A program made the position numbers and the translations under genes. Below are positions 38,444-50,049 of a DNA stretch of 64,000 nt, piece by piece. Origin of the DNA: Copromyces sp. CBS 386.78 (Eukaryota; Ascomycota; Sordariomycetes; Sordariales; Sordariaceae); contig MU839192.1 in the NCBI GenBank assembly GCA_030685235.1, positions 62,001-126,000 on the forward strand, given 5' to 3'. Position 1 is the first letter of the stretch. Every line of letters starts with the position of its first letter. The notes below the pieces were generated by a model, which was not told the origin of the DNA, made no database searches, and saw only the letters and a program-made list of their open reading frames with translations.

Positions 38444-38675
38444 TATTATAAGTAGAGGGTGAAAGGTTAAATATAAATATAAATATATATAATTGTACGA
38501 GGAGAGGAAAAGAAGAGAAGTATAGAGGTACGCTCGGAAGATAGGCCTTTATAAGACTCGAGCTATAAATTAGTAAGTTTATGGCGGGAGGCCGTAGCTA
38601 ATTAACCGAAATGGTGACAATAGTCTTAAAGAGCTACTATTACTAGTATATATAATATAGGCTAACCTTGTAATA
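38444..38675 (-). repeat. 5' LTR of E2 (232 bp)
   Basis: Heavily RIP-altered copy with ends TATTATAAGTAG and CCTTGTAATA on the plus strand. Confidence 0.96.
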
Positions 38676-38680
38676 CGGCG

Positions 38681-41600
38681 ATAATAGAAAAATATTTAAT
38701 AAAACGACGGTAGAAGTTAGCGAAGCTTAAAAAGCGCTAAAGCGACCTTTTAAAATTTAAAGCTTCTTATATTATAATTATAAAGATTTTTTCTAAGTCT
38801 ATTTCGAAATTACTTAGGGTAATAATAAAATTTAAATATTTAATTCGCTATATATAGAATTTATATTTATCGATATTGATTTAGAATCCTACTTTAATTA
38901 TCTTTTATAAGACTTCCCTAACGTATTTTTTATATTCCTTTTCGTTATCGGAATAAATTAAAATATTATCGAAATAAGTAGTAGTATAAACGTTGAAAAT
39001 ATTATATAAAATATTGTTAATATAATTTTAAAAAGTTCCCGGCGCGCCCTATAAATTAAAAAGATATATAATAAATTCGTAGAAGCCGAAGCGGGTAATA
39101 AAGGCGGTAAATTATTTATACCCCTCTTTAATACGGATCCTATTAAATATAATAATAATATTGAATTTTGTAAAGATCTTTACTTTATAAATTATATTAA
39201 AAGTCTCTTTAATTAACGGTAATAGGTAATATATTTTCAATATAATATTATTAATATTATAATAATGTATATAAATATAGATTCCGCCTCCGGGTTTTTT
39301 AATTAATAAAAGGGGGGAAGCGGCCGTAAATTATAACGGCCGGATAAATTTCTTCTTTAAATTATTATCAATTTACTTTTTAATAACGATTATTTTTATA
39401 AGTAATATACGTTGAAGCTATATATTAGGAAGTTACTTTCCCGGTTATAATTTAATTTTATAATTGTACGAACGATAAGGAGGGATTTCCTCCGCTAGCG
39501 AAGGTAAGAAAGCGGCGATTTCGTTAATATATTTCTATCCCTCAAAACGATTTAAAATTTTAATAATTTCCTCCTTAGTTTTTAATAGCTAGTTTACTTT
39601 ATTGAAAAGTTTCTTTATATCCTCTCCGTCGATTTTAATTAAATATATTTATCGGATAATTTCTTCGTATACGGGCGCGTCGGTTTCGAAATTTCCGGTA
39701 AAGTTAATTACTTTAATTAAAATTATAGCTTCGTAAGTATTTTCTAAAGTATAAATATTAATTATTTTATTAATAAAATTATAGAGCGCGGGGGGTAGAT
39801 TTTCTTTATACTTCCTTTTATTACCTTCTATAATATTATTAATTATTTCTTTAATTAAATTTAAATTTTAAAAATCTACTATAGCCGCTAGCTTTTCGAT
39901 TTTAATATAGTTCGTAATATATAGTTATAATTATTCTTTTTTGTAAATAAAATTAAACGCGGCTATATTAAGTACTTTAATATTATTAAGATTAAATTTA
40001 TAATCGGGCTTACGAAAACGGTAGTATTAGGGGCGATTCGTACTAATTAAAATGCGGCGGCTATTTATATATATATAAAGTTCGTAAAGCGCGGGGTTCT
40101 TAATTTTAATAAGGAGAGTAATAATATTAGTAATAGCGATTTTAAATTTAACCCTCCGGGCTACTAACGCTTTAATAGGAGCGGGGATTATATAATAGCC
40201 GGTTTTAGGATTGATTTTAAGTTTAATAGCGGTAAGAGGGAGTTTAGGAATGGATAAGGGTTTTAGAGCGGACTCCGCTGTAATCTTTTTAATCTTCTCT
40301 TTTTTAATAATTGGAGGGCGAAATTTAATTTCTTCCTTTTTAATAATTAAAGAGGGAAATTCGGTCTTTTTTTTCTTAATAGTTGGAAAAGGAGATTTAG
40401 TTTCTTCCTTTTTAATTGGCGGGATAAATATTTGGTGGACGGAGGCTATTGAAATTTGGTTAATAAAGGTTTTAGGTACTATTGTTTAATATTTAAGGAA
40501 ATCTGTTAGTAAATAGCGGCTTCGGTAAATGGTATAATTAAAGTATATATTATATTATTCGTAGTCGATTTTTAACTAATAGTATTATATTTATAGGAAG
40601 TTTAAAATAATTAGGTATTTTTTAGAAATATTGTAAATTAAAAAGGTAATCGTTTTTTCGTAATAATTAATCCGGAATTTAATTATTATTCCTTTAAAAA
40701 TAATATTTTTAATTATTCCGTTAATAAAACCGAACTTTTTTACTCTTAATAATTAAAAATAGAAAAAGTTATTTTTAACGATAAAGGAGCGATTAATAAA
40801 TGTGAAAGCGGAATAACCGCTATTAATAAGGGTAATATAATAGTTTTTATACGAACGGGTTATAATATAAAAAAATAAAAATATTAAATTTAAGGAAATA
40901 AAACTATTTAATAATTAAACCTTAATTTCTTTTAAACCTTCTAATTTTATAGAACCTAAAACTCATTACTTAAATATAATCCGGCCAAACTTCTATACGC
41001 AATTATATATAGAAATTAAACATTTTCCTAATTATTATAATATTCTCTACTAATAATAGGCTTAATAGGGGCGATTAGAATAACCGGGGTAATTAAAATA
41101 GTATTGGTAGCGTAGACTTATTTTTAATTACGACCTTTATTATAATCTTTATTCTTCGACTTCTTACTAATAGAATATTAAGGGTTTTAAGAACTGTAAT
41201 TAATTAAAATAATATAATTGCGGGCAATATAGCCGGGTTTGCTATAATGACGGTAAAAGCTATCGTAGGAACGCTAATTAAAAATATCTTTATAAATAAA
41301 GATTACGAAATTAACGGCGTTTAAATTTATTTTATTACCGCTTTAATTAATAAAAATATTATTAGTAAAAAGTTTAGCGCTAGAACGACTTCTTTTACTA
41401 TTATTATTATTAGTATTATTATTAGTATTATTATTAGGATTAAAAAAATAATTTATTATTTTCTAACGATAATTTGCGTTTTTAAAGTTATTAACGACGT
41501 TACGATAAATTTTGAATTAATATTTAAAATCGTTATCGGAAGGAAGGTTGTAGTAAGTAAAAACGTTACGGAAATATTTATTAATTTTATTCCGGAAATA

Positions 41601-42947
41601 ATAAATTTTTATCGAATTATTGAAACTGTAAAAATTTATTAAATTAATTAATTTAAATTCGAAATCTACGAAAAATATATTCTTTATATATAATTCTTAT
41701 AAACAGCGGCCGACATTTATTGTAAAATTTACGTTCTAGAAACGAAAGATTAAATATTCTATAAATTTAACGTTTATCTTCTAATATTAATTCGCTTTAT
41801 TAGGGTTTAATTAGATTACGTCTAAATTATCTTAAATATTACATAAGATTTTAAGTCTTAAAAGTATAGTAATATAAATAATTCTAATATTTTTAAAAGA
41901 GTAAAAAGCGGCGTTGTATTTTTATTAAAATTAGATATAAAAACGCTAAACCTTAAAGATTTTATATTTACGAATAGGACTACTAATTTCCTTATTTATA
42001 AAAATAAGCGGGTTTTTTACTGTTTAGCGAAGAGAGGAGGATATAATTATTTTTATAATTATATTATTAATAGGGGAAAAAGAGGAAGCCTATACTTTAA
42101 AAATATTATATTTTGTAAATAAAATATTGTAAGCGGACTTAAAATTAATATAATTGAAATTCTTTTAATTAAAATTAGATTGGGCGTTGTTAATTACTTG
42201 GCGGGCAATTTTAAATTCCTCCTTAGAGTATTGGAAATTACTTTCGAAATTGTTGTAATATTCGAAATTAGTATAATAAAGGCGATTAAGAAATATAATA
42301 ATAGAATAGAAAGCGGGGGCCTAGGAGAAAAGAGAAATTACTTCGAAATGTTCGCGTAGGATTGGGAAATTTTCTAATTAATTGAAGCCTTCGAAAAGAT
42401 TAATAAAAGTTATAGTAGCGGGTTGGGGGAGTTTAAAAAGCGCGGCGCGATAAATTATAATATTGAATTCGCTATTAAGAGTATTAATAGCGGAACGTAA
42501 TAATTTTAGGTCAAATAGGTTATTAATAGTAGGAATAAAAAAGTTAAGAAGATTATTACTACTAGTACTATTATTAGGGGAGAAAAGGGCGGGATTATTA
42601 TCGTTATAAAATATAAAATAAAAGAGAAATAATTATTTAAAATATAAGAAAGGTAAAGGTCCGCGATTAGGATTGTTTAAAGTAAAGGTCCGTTACTAGG
42701 ACTATTTAAAGTAATTAAAAATAAGTAATTTCTTATTTACTAAATGAAGAGTACTTTCCTTTACGTACTAATAAAGGGATATTAGAATTTTAATTAGGCG
42801 ATTATTGTAATTACGACTATCGAAGCTTAGGGGGGGGTATTAAGTTTAACGACTCGTAATAAAGCGATCCTTATACGCGTACGATCGAAAATAATTATAA
42901 TAAATAGGTTTACGCTATAAACGCAATAGTTAAAAGGTACAATTAAC
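38681..42947 (-). pseudogene. E1 gag, protease and RT portion
   Basis: Minus-strand half of E1, colinear with 34160-38443 of E2. Gag spans about 42700-41050, with a degraded zinc knuckle near 41280-41210. Protease and linker occupy about 41000-39700; the open plus-strand frame 40211-40489 is only the antisense of an Ile/Lys-rich linker. RT spans about 39650-38690, its catalytic box YFDN (asparagine at 38967-38965, aspartate at 38970-38968), a different RIP outcome from E2's YFNN. The coding sequence breaks at 38680 where E2 was inserted and continues at 31484. Confidence 0.85.
42936..42947 (-). promoter_or_regulatory. Putative self-priming primer-binding site, E1
   Basis: Plus-strand GTACAATTA (42937-42945) and LTR TAATTGTAC (42994-43002) are a perfect nine-base inverted repeat, the cleanest example of the pairing in the window. 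Confidence 0.6.
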
Positions 42948-43179
42948 TATTATGGGTAGAGGGCGAAAAGTTGAATATAAATATAAATATATATAATTGT
43001 ACGAGGAGAGGAAAGGAAGAGAAGTATAGAAGTACGCTCGGGAAATAGGCTTTTATAGGATTCGAACTATAAACTAGTAGGTTTATAGCGGGAGGCCGTA
43101 GCCAATTAACCGAAATAGTAATAATAGTCTTAGAGAGCTATTATCACTAGCATATACAATATAGGCTAACCCTGTAATA
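42948..43179 (-). repeat. 5' LTR of E1 (232 bp)
   Basis: TATTATGGGTAGAGGG...CCCTGTAATA on the plus strand; its right edge is followed by the CTTAC duplication. Confidence 0.96.
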
Positions 43180-43184
43180 CTTAC

Positions 43185-46100
43185 CCCCCTACTATTTTTA
43201 TAATTTTAAGATTGAATTCCGTCCGGGAGAATAAGCGCCCTATATAAAATTAAAGGCGTTTAACTCCGACGAATTAAATATAATTAAGAAGTAAATCGAC
43301 GAGAATTTCTATAATAGGTTTATCTATCCTTTATAATTAGAAGCCGCTTCCTAGATCTTATTAATATAAAAGCTAAGCGGAAATATTAAGATTTATATAA
43401 ATTATAAGCAAATTAATAATATTATTTTTAAAAGCCGTTACCCATTCCTTTTAATTAAAGAAACCTTTAATACTATTTATAAAATAAAAGTCTTTATTAA
43501 ATTAAATATTATTGCTACTTTTAATTATATTCGCGTTACGGAAGGATATAAATAGTTAATAGCGTTTATTACCCGCTTTAGCCTATTTAAATTTTTTATT
43601 TATTTGTTCGGTTTATAAAGAGCATTTAATATATTTTAAAATTATATTAATAATATTTTGTACAATATTTTAAATATTTATATAATTATTTACTTAAATA
43701 ATATCCTCATTTTTTCGGATAATAAAGAAGAATATTAGAAATATATAAACGATATTCTTACCCACTTAAAGAAGGCTAGCCTATAAGTTAATATCGATAA
43801 GTACGAATTTTATATTAAGAAAATTAAGTATTTTAAATTAATTATTATATTAAGCGGTATTGAAATAGACTTAGCAAAGGTTAAAATTATTATAGATTAG
43901 CAACCCTTTACATTAAAGAAATTCTTATAGAGTTTCTTAAAGTTTATTAACTTCTATTATTATTTTATTAAAGGTTTTTTAATAATAGCGGCACTATTAT
44001 ACGATTTTACGAAAAAGGACGCGGAATAGATATAGATTACGGTATAGTAGTCCGCTTTCGATATTTTAAAGGCCGCGTTTATTAGCAGACTAACCTTATA
44101 TATTTACAATTAGTCTAAAAAAACGGTCGTAGAGACTAATACTTCGAATTAGGTTTTTAAAAGTACCCTCTCTTAATATAGGGATAATAGCGAGCTCTAC
44201 TTAGTCGCGTACTTCTTAGTACGGTATTTAGCAACGGAATATAATTATAATATTTATAATAAAGAGTTCTTCGCTATCGTTAAGGCTTTAAAGGAGTAGC
44301 GCCTAGAATTGGAAAGCGCTTAGTAACCTTTTAATATTATTATAGATTATAAGAATTTAAAGATTTTTACAATAAACAAATAATTTACACCTTATTATAT
44401 ATAGTAATTACAATTCTTATTATAATTTAATTTTTCAATCCTTTATATACCGGGATTACAAAATTATCGCTCCAATATATTAAGTAAAAAGCTAGAAGAT
44501 ATACTTTTAAATATAAATGATTATTGCTTAAAGGTAAGAAACTATAAATTTATCGACCCCGCTTACTTTAAAGAGGGTTGCCTTTTTCTATCGGCTATAA
44601 CGATTAACAACAACCTTAATTTCAATAAAAGAATATTCCTTCTTTCCCTAAATACTTTAAAGGAATTAGATAAATTAACCGATAATATTATTAACGAAAG
44701 TTATGATTAGTTAATTTTAATATAGGAAGTTGTTAATTGTTTAATAGATTTAAATCGTATTAAATAACGCCCCTATATTAGGAAGAAGTTTAAAGTCGTT
44801 TTCGCCGAATATTCTACGGCGGAAGGTAAAATTTATTATAGAAGGAAGGTATTTATCGACTTTAATAATATTACTACTTATTTATTATTAATTTACTACG
44901 CTTATTCGTTATTAATAGCCGGCTATTTAAGTAGGGATAAGAGATAGGTATAGATAAACGAATATTAATATTAATTAGGTATAGCGGAGGCCGTTAGGGC
45001 CTATTATAAAAGTTGCCTAGTATACTCTAAGACAAAGGCATTATAACGAATTAAAGTAGGCTACTTTAAACCTATACTAGCGGCTTACGTACTATAAACT
45101 AATATATCGGTCGATTATGTTTCCCCCTTACCGGAAAGCCTTTATTTAGGTTAGAAATTTAAATATATCACTATTATTATAAACTGATTAACGAAAATAT
45201 ATTATTATATCCCGACTATTATTATAAAAGCGGAAGAATTAGCGGACTATTTTATTGACTATATTTATACTTTTTATAGCTTATCCAATACCGTTATTTC
45301 TAACCGTAGTACTTAATTTATATTCTTATTTTAATTTACGATTTATAAACGTCTAGCTATTAAGAAATTGTTGAGCTCTATTTTCCACTTATAGACTAAT
45401 ACCTAAATAGAATATATTAACGTAGAAATAAAATAATATTTACGTATTTTCGTTAATTAAGCATAAATAGACTAGGTACGATAATTACTATTAGCGGAAT
45501 TTATAAGAAATAATATAGTATTATTAATTACGGGCGTAACCCCCTTCTTTATTAACTATAATTTCTACCTTTATATAAGTATTAAATTTATAACGGTCGT
45601 ACTATTAGAAAGTTTCTCGTTAATATAATAGAAGGAATATATAAAAGCTAGCGAATTATTCGTTTATTTCGAAGTTATTTAGGACTATATACGTATTTTT
45701 ATAAAGAAGGTATAAGATTAATACGAAGTTAACGTTAACGAAAATTGGTTTAATATATTAAAATATTATATTAGTAATTTCGTTTTATTTAATACAATTA
45801 ATTTCAATAATAGTAGGTTATATAATAAACTATTTTTACGATAGGAAAGCCCTTTTAAAATAAATTAAACACGATTTTACAACGTTAAACTAATTTTACT
45901 TATTAATATAAAATATTCGCTAATATTCTATATCTCTATAGAAAAACTTTATTATAAAAGCTTCTTTAATTAAACCGACTTATAAGGCAATATACGAACT
46001 AATAAAGGTAAAATTATAATTAAAATAGATAATTATAAAGAGGTAGCGGAATAGGAGCTTAATAAATTTTTAAATTATTTTAACGAAGAGGCAACCATTA

Positions 46101-46260
46101 TTAATTCTATATTATAAAGTAAAAATATTATAATCCTACCGACGAACCCTTTAATAATATTAAAGGAATAAGGGATTCCGTTATTATATTTTACCGCGAC
46201 TACTTAAATACCCCTATCCCGCTAGTAATTTAGAATTGATTAGAAATTAAAGCTATATTT
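43185..46260 (+). pseudogene. E0 pol: RT, RNase H, integrase
   Basis: Continuation of the E0 polyprotein after E1. RT: FKIEFRPGE (about 43210), then the catalytic box YLNNILIFSDNKEEY at 43691 onwards, both aspartates read as Asn. RNase H: TNTSN at about 44140 (family D-A-S), then YNIYNKEFFAIVKALKE (about 44250). Integrase: zinc-binding region about 44900-45080; core about 45110-45640, with KFKYITIIIN-stop-LTK, VISNRST and NT-stop-IEYINVEIK, where the family's D, D and E motifs (VDRLTK, SDRGTQF, TERVN) sit and several acidic residues are lost. Stops are TAA/TAG. No chromodomain follows. Confidence 0.92.
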
Positions 46261-46292
46261 TAAGAGTAGACCCCAATTTTAAAGCGAAGGGC

Positions 46293-46382
46293 CCCTATAC
46301 TTTAAATACGCTATACGGCGTTACCTATACTCTAAATACATTATATAGCATCGCCCGTACTCTAAATACGCTAAACGGCGTC
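46293..46382 (+). repeat. 30-bp tandem repeat, three copies
   Basis: Unit CCTATACTCTAAATACGCTA then TACGGCGTTA, three copies in register with codon length, in the tail after the integrase. Copies vary at CA/TG-type positions. Confidence 0.85.
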
Positions 46383-46823
46383 CCTAGCCCCGCCCCCGAA
46401 ACGTTTTAAACGTATTACTAATTTAAAGGAGTAAATTAATACCGCTATAATAGATATCGTAATAGGCTATAAAATATAGGAAGCTACGGTCGAATTAGTA
46501 AACCGGGAATTCGAACCCTTATCCGAAGAAGATTTAAAGAAGATAGACGAATTCTTCTACAAAGTATTTGGGAAGTTAGTAGAAGTTTAATAAAGAAAGC
46601 GGCCCTTAATAAAGAACGTAGAGCTACGTTTAAAGGTTAGAACCTACTAGTAGGGTAACAATAATATTCGATTACGGATTATAGGCGTTAAATTACGGAC
46701 TACGGAGTTGGAAGACGGCCAATTACGGATCGAAGAGTTAGCAAACGGGGATTGAAGTAAAATTCTATTATTTTATATATATATATTAAATAAATCGTTT
46801 AAAGCTTTATAAACTTCTTTTAT
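46383..46823 (+). other. E0 3' tail without recognisable domain
   Basis: Glu/Lys/Arg-rich coding-like sequence (about 46470-46600), then repeats of TTACGGACT/TTACGGATC near 46670-46730. Probably the C-terminus or 3' untranslated region of E0 pol. Confidence 0.4.
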
Positions 46824-46833
46824 AGGGAGGTAG
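46824..46833 (+). promoter_or_regulatory. Polypurine tract of E0
   Basis: AGGGAGGTAG immediately precedes the 3' LTR. Confidence 0.75.
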
Positions 46834-47075
46834 TATTATAGGATTACCTATAATAGCACTACTAGGTACTACGTATACAATTAGGTATAGCCAGTCGTGC
46901 CTATTGGCCATTAGCTAATAGGATTGTACGTATACACTAGTGGGCCTCGGTCTAGATCTAGGCACGGCACAGCCTACCCTATATCCAAACTGCACTCCTC
47001 CCTCCTCTCCTTCTTTCCTTCCTCGTACAACTACGTATATCCAACCATACCCCCAACGGTGTCATCCCCGTGATA
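46834..47075 (+). repeat. 3' LTR of E0 (242 bp)
   Basis: TATTATAGGATTACC...CCCCGTGATA, same length as the 5' LTR. Its right half keeps CA/TG and the low RIP load continues past the border into the Helitron sequence. Confidence 0.95.
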
Positions 47076-47080
47076 TTATC
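47076..47080. repeat. Target-site duplication of E0, right copy (TTATC)
   Basis: Identical to 25311-25315. Confidence 0.95.
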
Positions 47081-49273
47081 AAAACCCGGCTCTAGCTCCG
47101 GTCCAGCCTATACCTCTGCCTCTAGCTCTAGCATTGGCGGAGAAGATAGGAGGTCGGAGGTAACGGGTAAGTCGGGAATAAAGGATAGAAGGTCGGGACT
47201 AGAAGCCGGAGCCCAGGCTAGAGCAAAATACAGAAGAGGCTCGGGACTATAGATAGGACCGAAATCGATATATTAAAGAGGTGGTTATTTAATTCGCTAT
47301 TATCTATGCCCTTAATTATTTAATTAGTTAATAAATTAGTTTAATTACGTTTAATTAGTTATAAAGTTTAGTATAGCGGCAATTTCTTTGTTTTCGACCT
47401 TGTTAAATTCGTTATCCTTATTCATTTTAATATCCTCCTTAAGGATATAAGGAGTAAGCCGGTTAAAAATATTACTATCCTTAAGTAATTAAGAGAAACG
47501 GCCGTAATTAATAATAATATTATAATACTTAGGATAATTATCCTTTAAATAATTTAACTAAATCTAAATATTTCGCCTATTAATATAATAGTTTCTTCGA
47601 AATTGCCGTTATATCTAGTCTTAATTATATATATTCTGAGGGTAGAGCACAATAATATCTAATTCTTTAAGTAAAAGGGGTAGATAGTTATAGACTAAGC
47701 TAACGTTTCGGAGAAAATTAATAACGTAGTTATAATATTTATATTACGCCCTCCTAATAAAATAAATGTCGATATAGATATAGACCTATATAATTAATTA
47801 CTCCTTAACGGGTATAAATATTAGTAGTATTGGATTAATATCGCCAAAATTTATATAATTTTCGGCGGAGTAAAAGGGCACGTCTCTAGGCCGCTCCTTT
47901 TTCCGCTTATAGAAATAATATTTATATATATTACGCTTAAGGTATAAGTCTAACTACCTCTTATAATATAAAGTATATTCTTCCTATTTAATATTAAATA
48001 TAATATTATTAAATATATTTATATAACCGTTATATTTAAGGATTACTTTATACTAAAGGTAGGGGTTATAGTTAGGTATAAGGGGAGGATACTATTAATG
48101 AAAGGGGGGATTAGGATAAAATATATATTTTCGGTCTATTAGGTCTTCTAGTTCTAGTTGAGGGATAATGAGCTTAGGTTATATTATATCCGGATTAAGC
48201 GTAGCGGGCGTAGCCGGCGTCCTAGGAACGCTAGTAAGAGGACCGCGAAGATATAACGGCGTTAATAATAAGAAAGAGGAAAAAGGAAACGATAATAAGA
48301 TATAAGGAGACGAGAGATTATATTAATTATAACTATTATTACTATTATCCTTATCCTAAAGATACTTTAAATACCGAACTATTTCCTAGCCATTAACGTC
48401 TATAAATTCGCTATAGCGCTATCTTTTTTTATACTATATACAAAACGCCTATTCTATATCGATTATTAATATACCTTTATAACGACAATCGGGAAAGGGG
48501 CTAAATAACGTACTAGAATCTTTATCGGGTTCAATATTAGGATTTATATAATAGATACAAAATTGAATAAAGTTTAGATTTCGATAACGGATATCCTTTG
48601 GCCGAATAATATTATATTAATCGTACTCGAACTAAGTTGGACTAAGATTAAAGTTATAATTTTAACTATTATAGATAGCTTTAGCTAAACTATCTAATAC
48701 TAATATATTAGGGGATAACTAGGCCGGGTTACGTAATATACATAGAAATAGTATAAATAAAACTTCTTTATTATAACGCCGGCGAATACGATAGTCCCTA
48801 CGGATGATTTTACAAGCTCGTCGAACTTCCGCCGTAAGGGGTAAATCCTATAAATTTATACCTCCTTTAAAATACGAAGGCCGTAATATTCGTATACCTA
48901 TTATATACTATACTACCATACGTATATAACCATTAATAATAATATTCTATATTGGCCGCTAAAGCGGAATAAAGGATATAGAGGTTAAAGATTGTAGACG
49001 GTATATTGCAAGCGATATAAATAGTACTATAAGAGCTCCTTAAAAGGGATTAGGAGCCAGCGCCGGCGTAATAGGTATACCGGGTACGGAAGCGGCCGGG
49101 TCTATTATAGCCTCATAATTACGAACAAAATTTATAGCCCTAAGTAAACTAGCTTCATTCCTTACCTAGATATTGCGATATTAAAAGTACTATTAGACCA
49201 TCTTATTTAAATTCCATTTACTAGCAAATTCAATTAAGGGGAAATATTTTTTACAAGCCTTATACTACTTTAT
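47081..49273 (-). pseudogene. Helitron Rep/helicase, N-terminal-proximal block
   Basis: Minus-strand continuation of the Helitron gene. Reading right to left: KYFPLIEFASKWNLNKMV near 49250-49190, then a weakly conserved stretch; about 47930-47640 gives ERPRDVPFYSAENYINFGDI and YNYVINFLRNVSLVYNYLPL then LKELDIIVLYPQN, the Helitron-like N-terminal domain; about 47600-47390 gives DNYPKYYNIIINYGRFS and FNRLTPYILKED. About 47260-47085 is almost RIP-free and open (LAWAPASSPDLLSF, then LLSSPPMLELEAEV), leading in frame into 25310 once E0 is skipped. The plus-strand frame at 47070-47252 is the antisense of this segment. Confidence 0.85.
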
Positions 49274-49278
49274 ACCCT
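49274..49278. repeat. Target-site duplication of F, left copy (ACCCT)
   Basis: Matches 61441-61445. Confidence 0.95.
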
Positions 49279-49625
49279 TATTACGCGAAGAGAGTCTTCA
49301 CAAGTAATACTATAAATAATAATAATAATAGAAGATAAAAAGTGCGACTAGTCACTAAACAAAGTGACAGTACGTAACAATAGGCGATAGTATTATTAAA
49401 AGAAGCGTAAGGCAATACTAATGAAAGCCTTAACCTAGGACCTTACATACGACTTTATAGAGTATAAATAAAATAAATATTAAATTAATATAATATAAAT
49501 TAATAATCTAATTAACCTTAACGGAAGTTAATTAAGGAATATTCTTATATAGTATAGACCGCTTAAATAAACGTATACTAAAATAGAGCGGGTTATCCGG
49601 GTATTTACCCAAAATTCCCCTAATA
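49279..49625 (-). repeat. 3' LTR of F (347 bp)
   Basis: TATTACGCGAAG...CCCCTAATA on the plus strand; ancestral ends probably TGTTA...TAACA. Aligns throughout with 61094-61440. Confidence 0.95.
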
Positions 49626-49640
49626 TTTCCCCTTCTACGA
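49626..49640 (-). promoter_or_regulatory. Polypurine tract of F
   Basis: On the minus strand GTAGAAGGGGAAA abuts the 3' LTR. Confidence 0.65.
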
Positions 49641-50049
49641 AAAAAATAAATATTTACTATCTATAAAACTATACTAAATACAATTTATTATAAACATCTA
49701 CTAAATCATCGCCATAACCGATTATTTTAATACTACTATATATTATATTTAATATTAAACCTCCTAATAAAAAATTCTAATACTGAATAATCTAATATAT
49801 AATACCAAATAACTATCAATATAATAATAAATTTAATAATTACTCAAATAAATTCCCGATTTATCGTCGTCCTTATTAATATTTTCAAAATACCGAAACT
49901 AATAAAAAATACTATAACGGGAATATTTACAACCGCTAGAAAAAAAGTCCTCCTAATTACGTTAATCCTCCTATTAACGCTAATTATTACAAATAGTTAA
50001 ACAATAAAGAAAACGTATAAAGGGTAAAATATTGTATCCGCTAGAATAG

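Larger units (their letters stand above)
31490..38675 (-). mobile_element. Element E2: second copy of the E1 family, nested inside E1
   Basis: 232-bp LTRs at 31490-31721 (3') and 38444-38675 (5'), perfect CGGCG duplication (31485-31489, 38676-38680), total 7186 bp. It is the same family and orientation as E1, inserted in E1's RT/RNase H region; E1 reads ...GCCGGCGATAATAG... when E2 is left out. It is the only gypsy copy here that is both full-length and uninterrupted, so it gives the family's full structure: LTR, gag, protease, RT, RNase H, integrase, LTR. Confidence 0.97.
28813..43179 (-). mobile_element. Element E1: minus-strand Ty3/gypsy element nested in E0, itself split by E2
   Basis: LTRs of 232 bp at 28813-29044 (3') and 42948-43179 (5'), flanked by perfect CTTAC duplications (28808-28812, 43180-43184). 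The interior is in two parts, 29045-31489 (integrase end) and 38676-42947 (gag to RT), separated by E2. Own length without E2 and one duplication copy is about 7.18 kb. The E0 frame rejoins exactly when E1 and one duplication copy are left out. Confidence 0.96.
25316..47075 (+). mobile_element. Element E0: Ty3/gypsy retrotransposon with nested E1 and E2
   Basis: Two 242-bp LTRs (25316-25557, 46834-47075) and perfect five-base duplications TTATC define the element. Without E1 and one copy of E1's duplication its own length is about 7.39 kb, normal for a gypsy element. Order on the plus strand: LTR, gag, protease, [E1 insertion], RT, RNase H, integrase, polypurine tract, LTR; RT before integrase places it in Ty3/gypsy. 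I see no chromodomain. It sits inside the Helitron gene in the opposite orientation. Confidence 0.95.
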
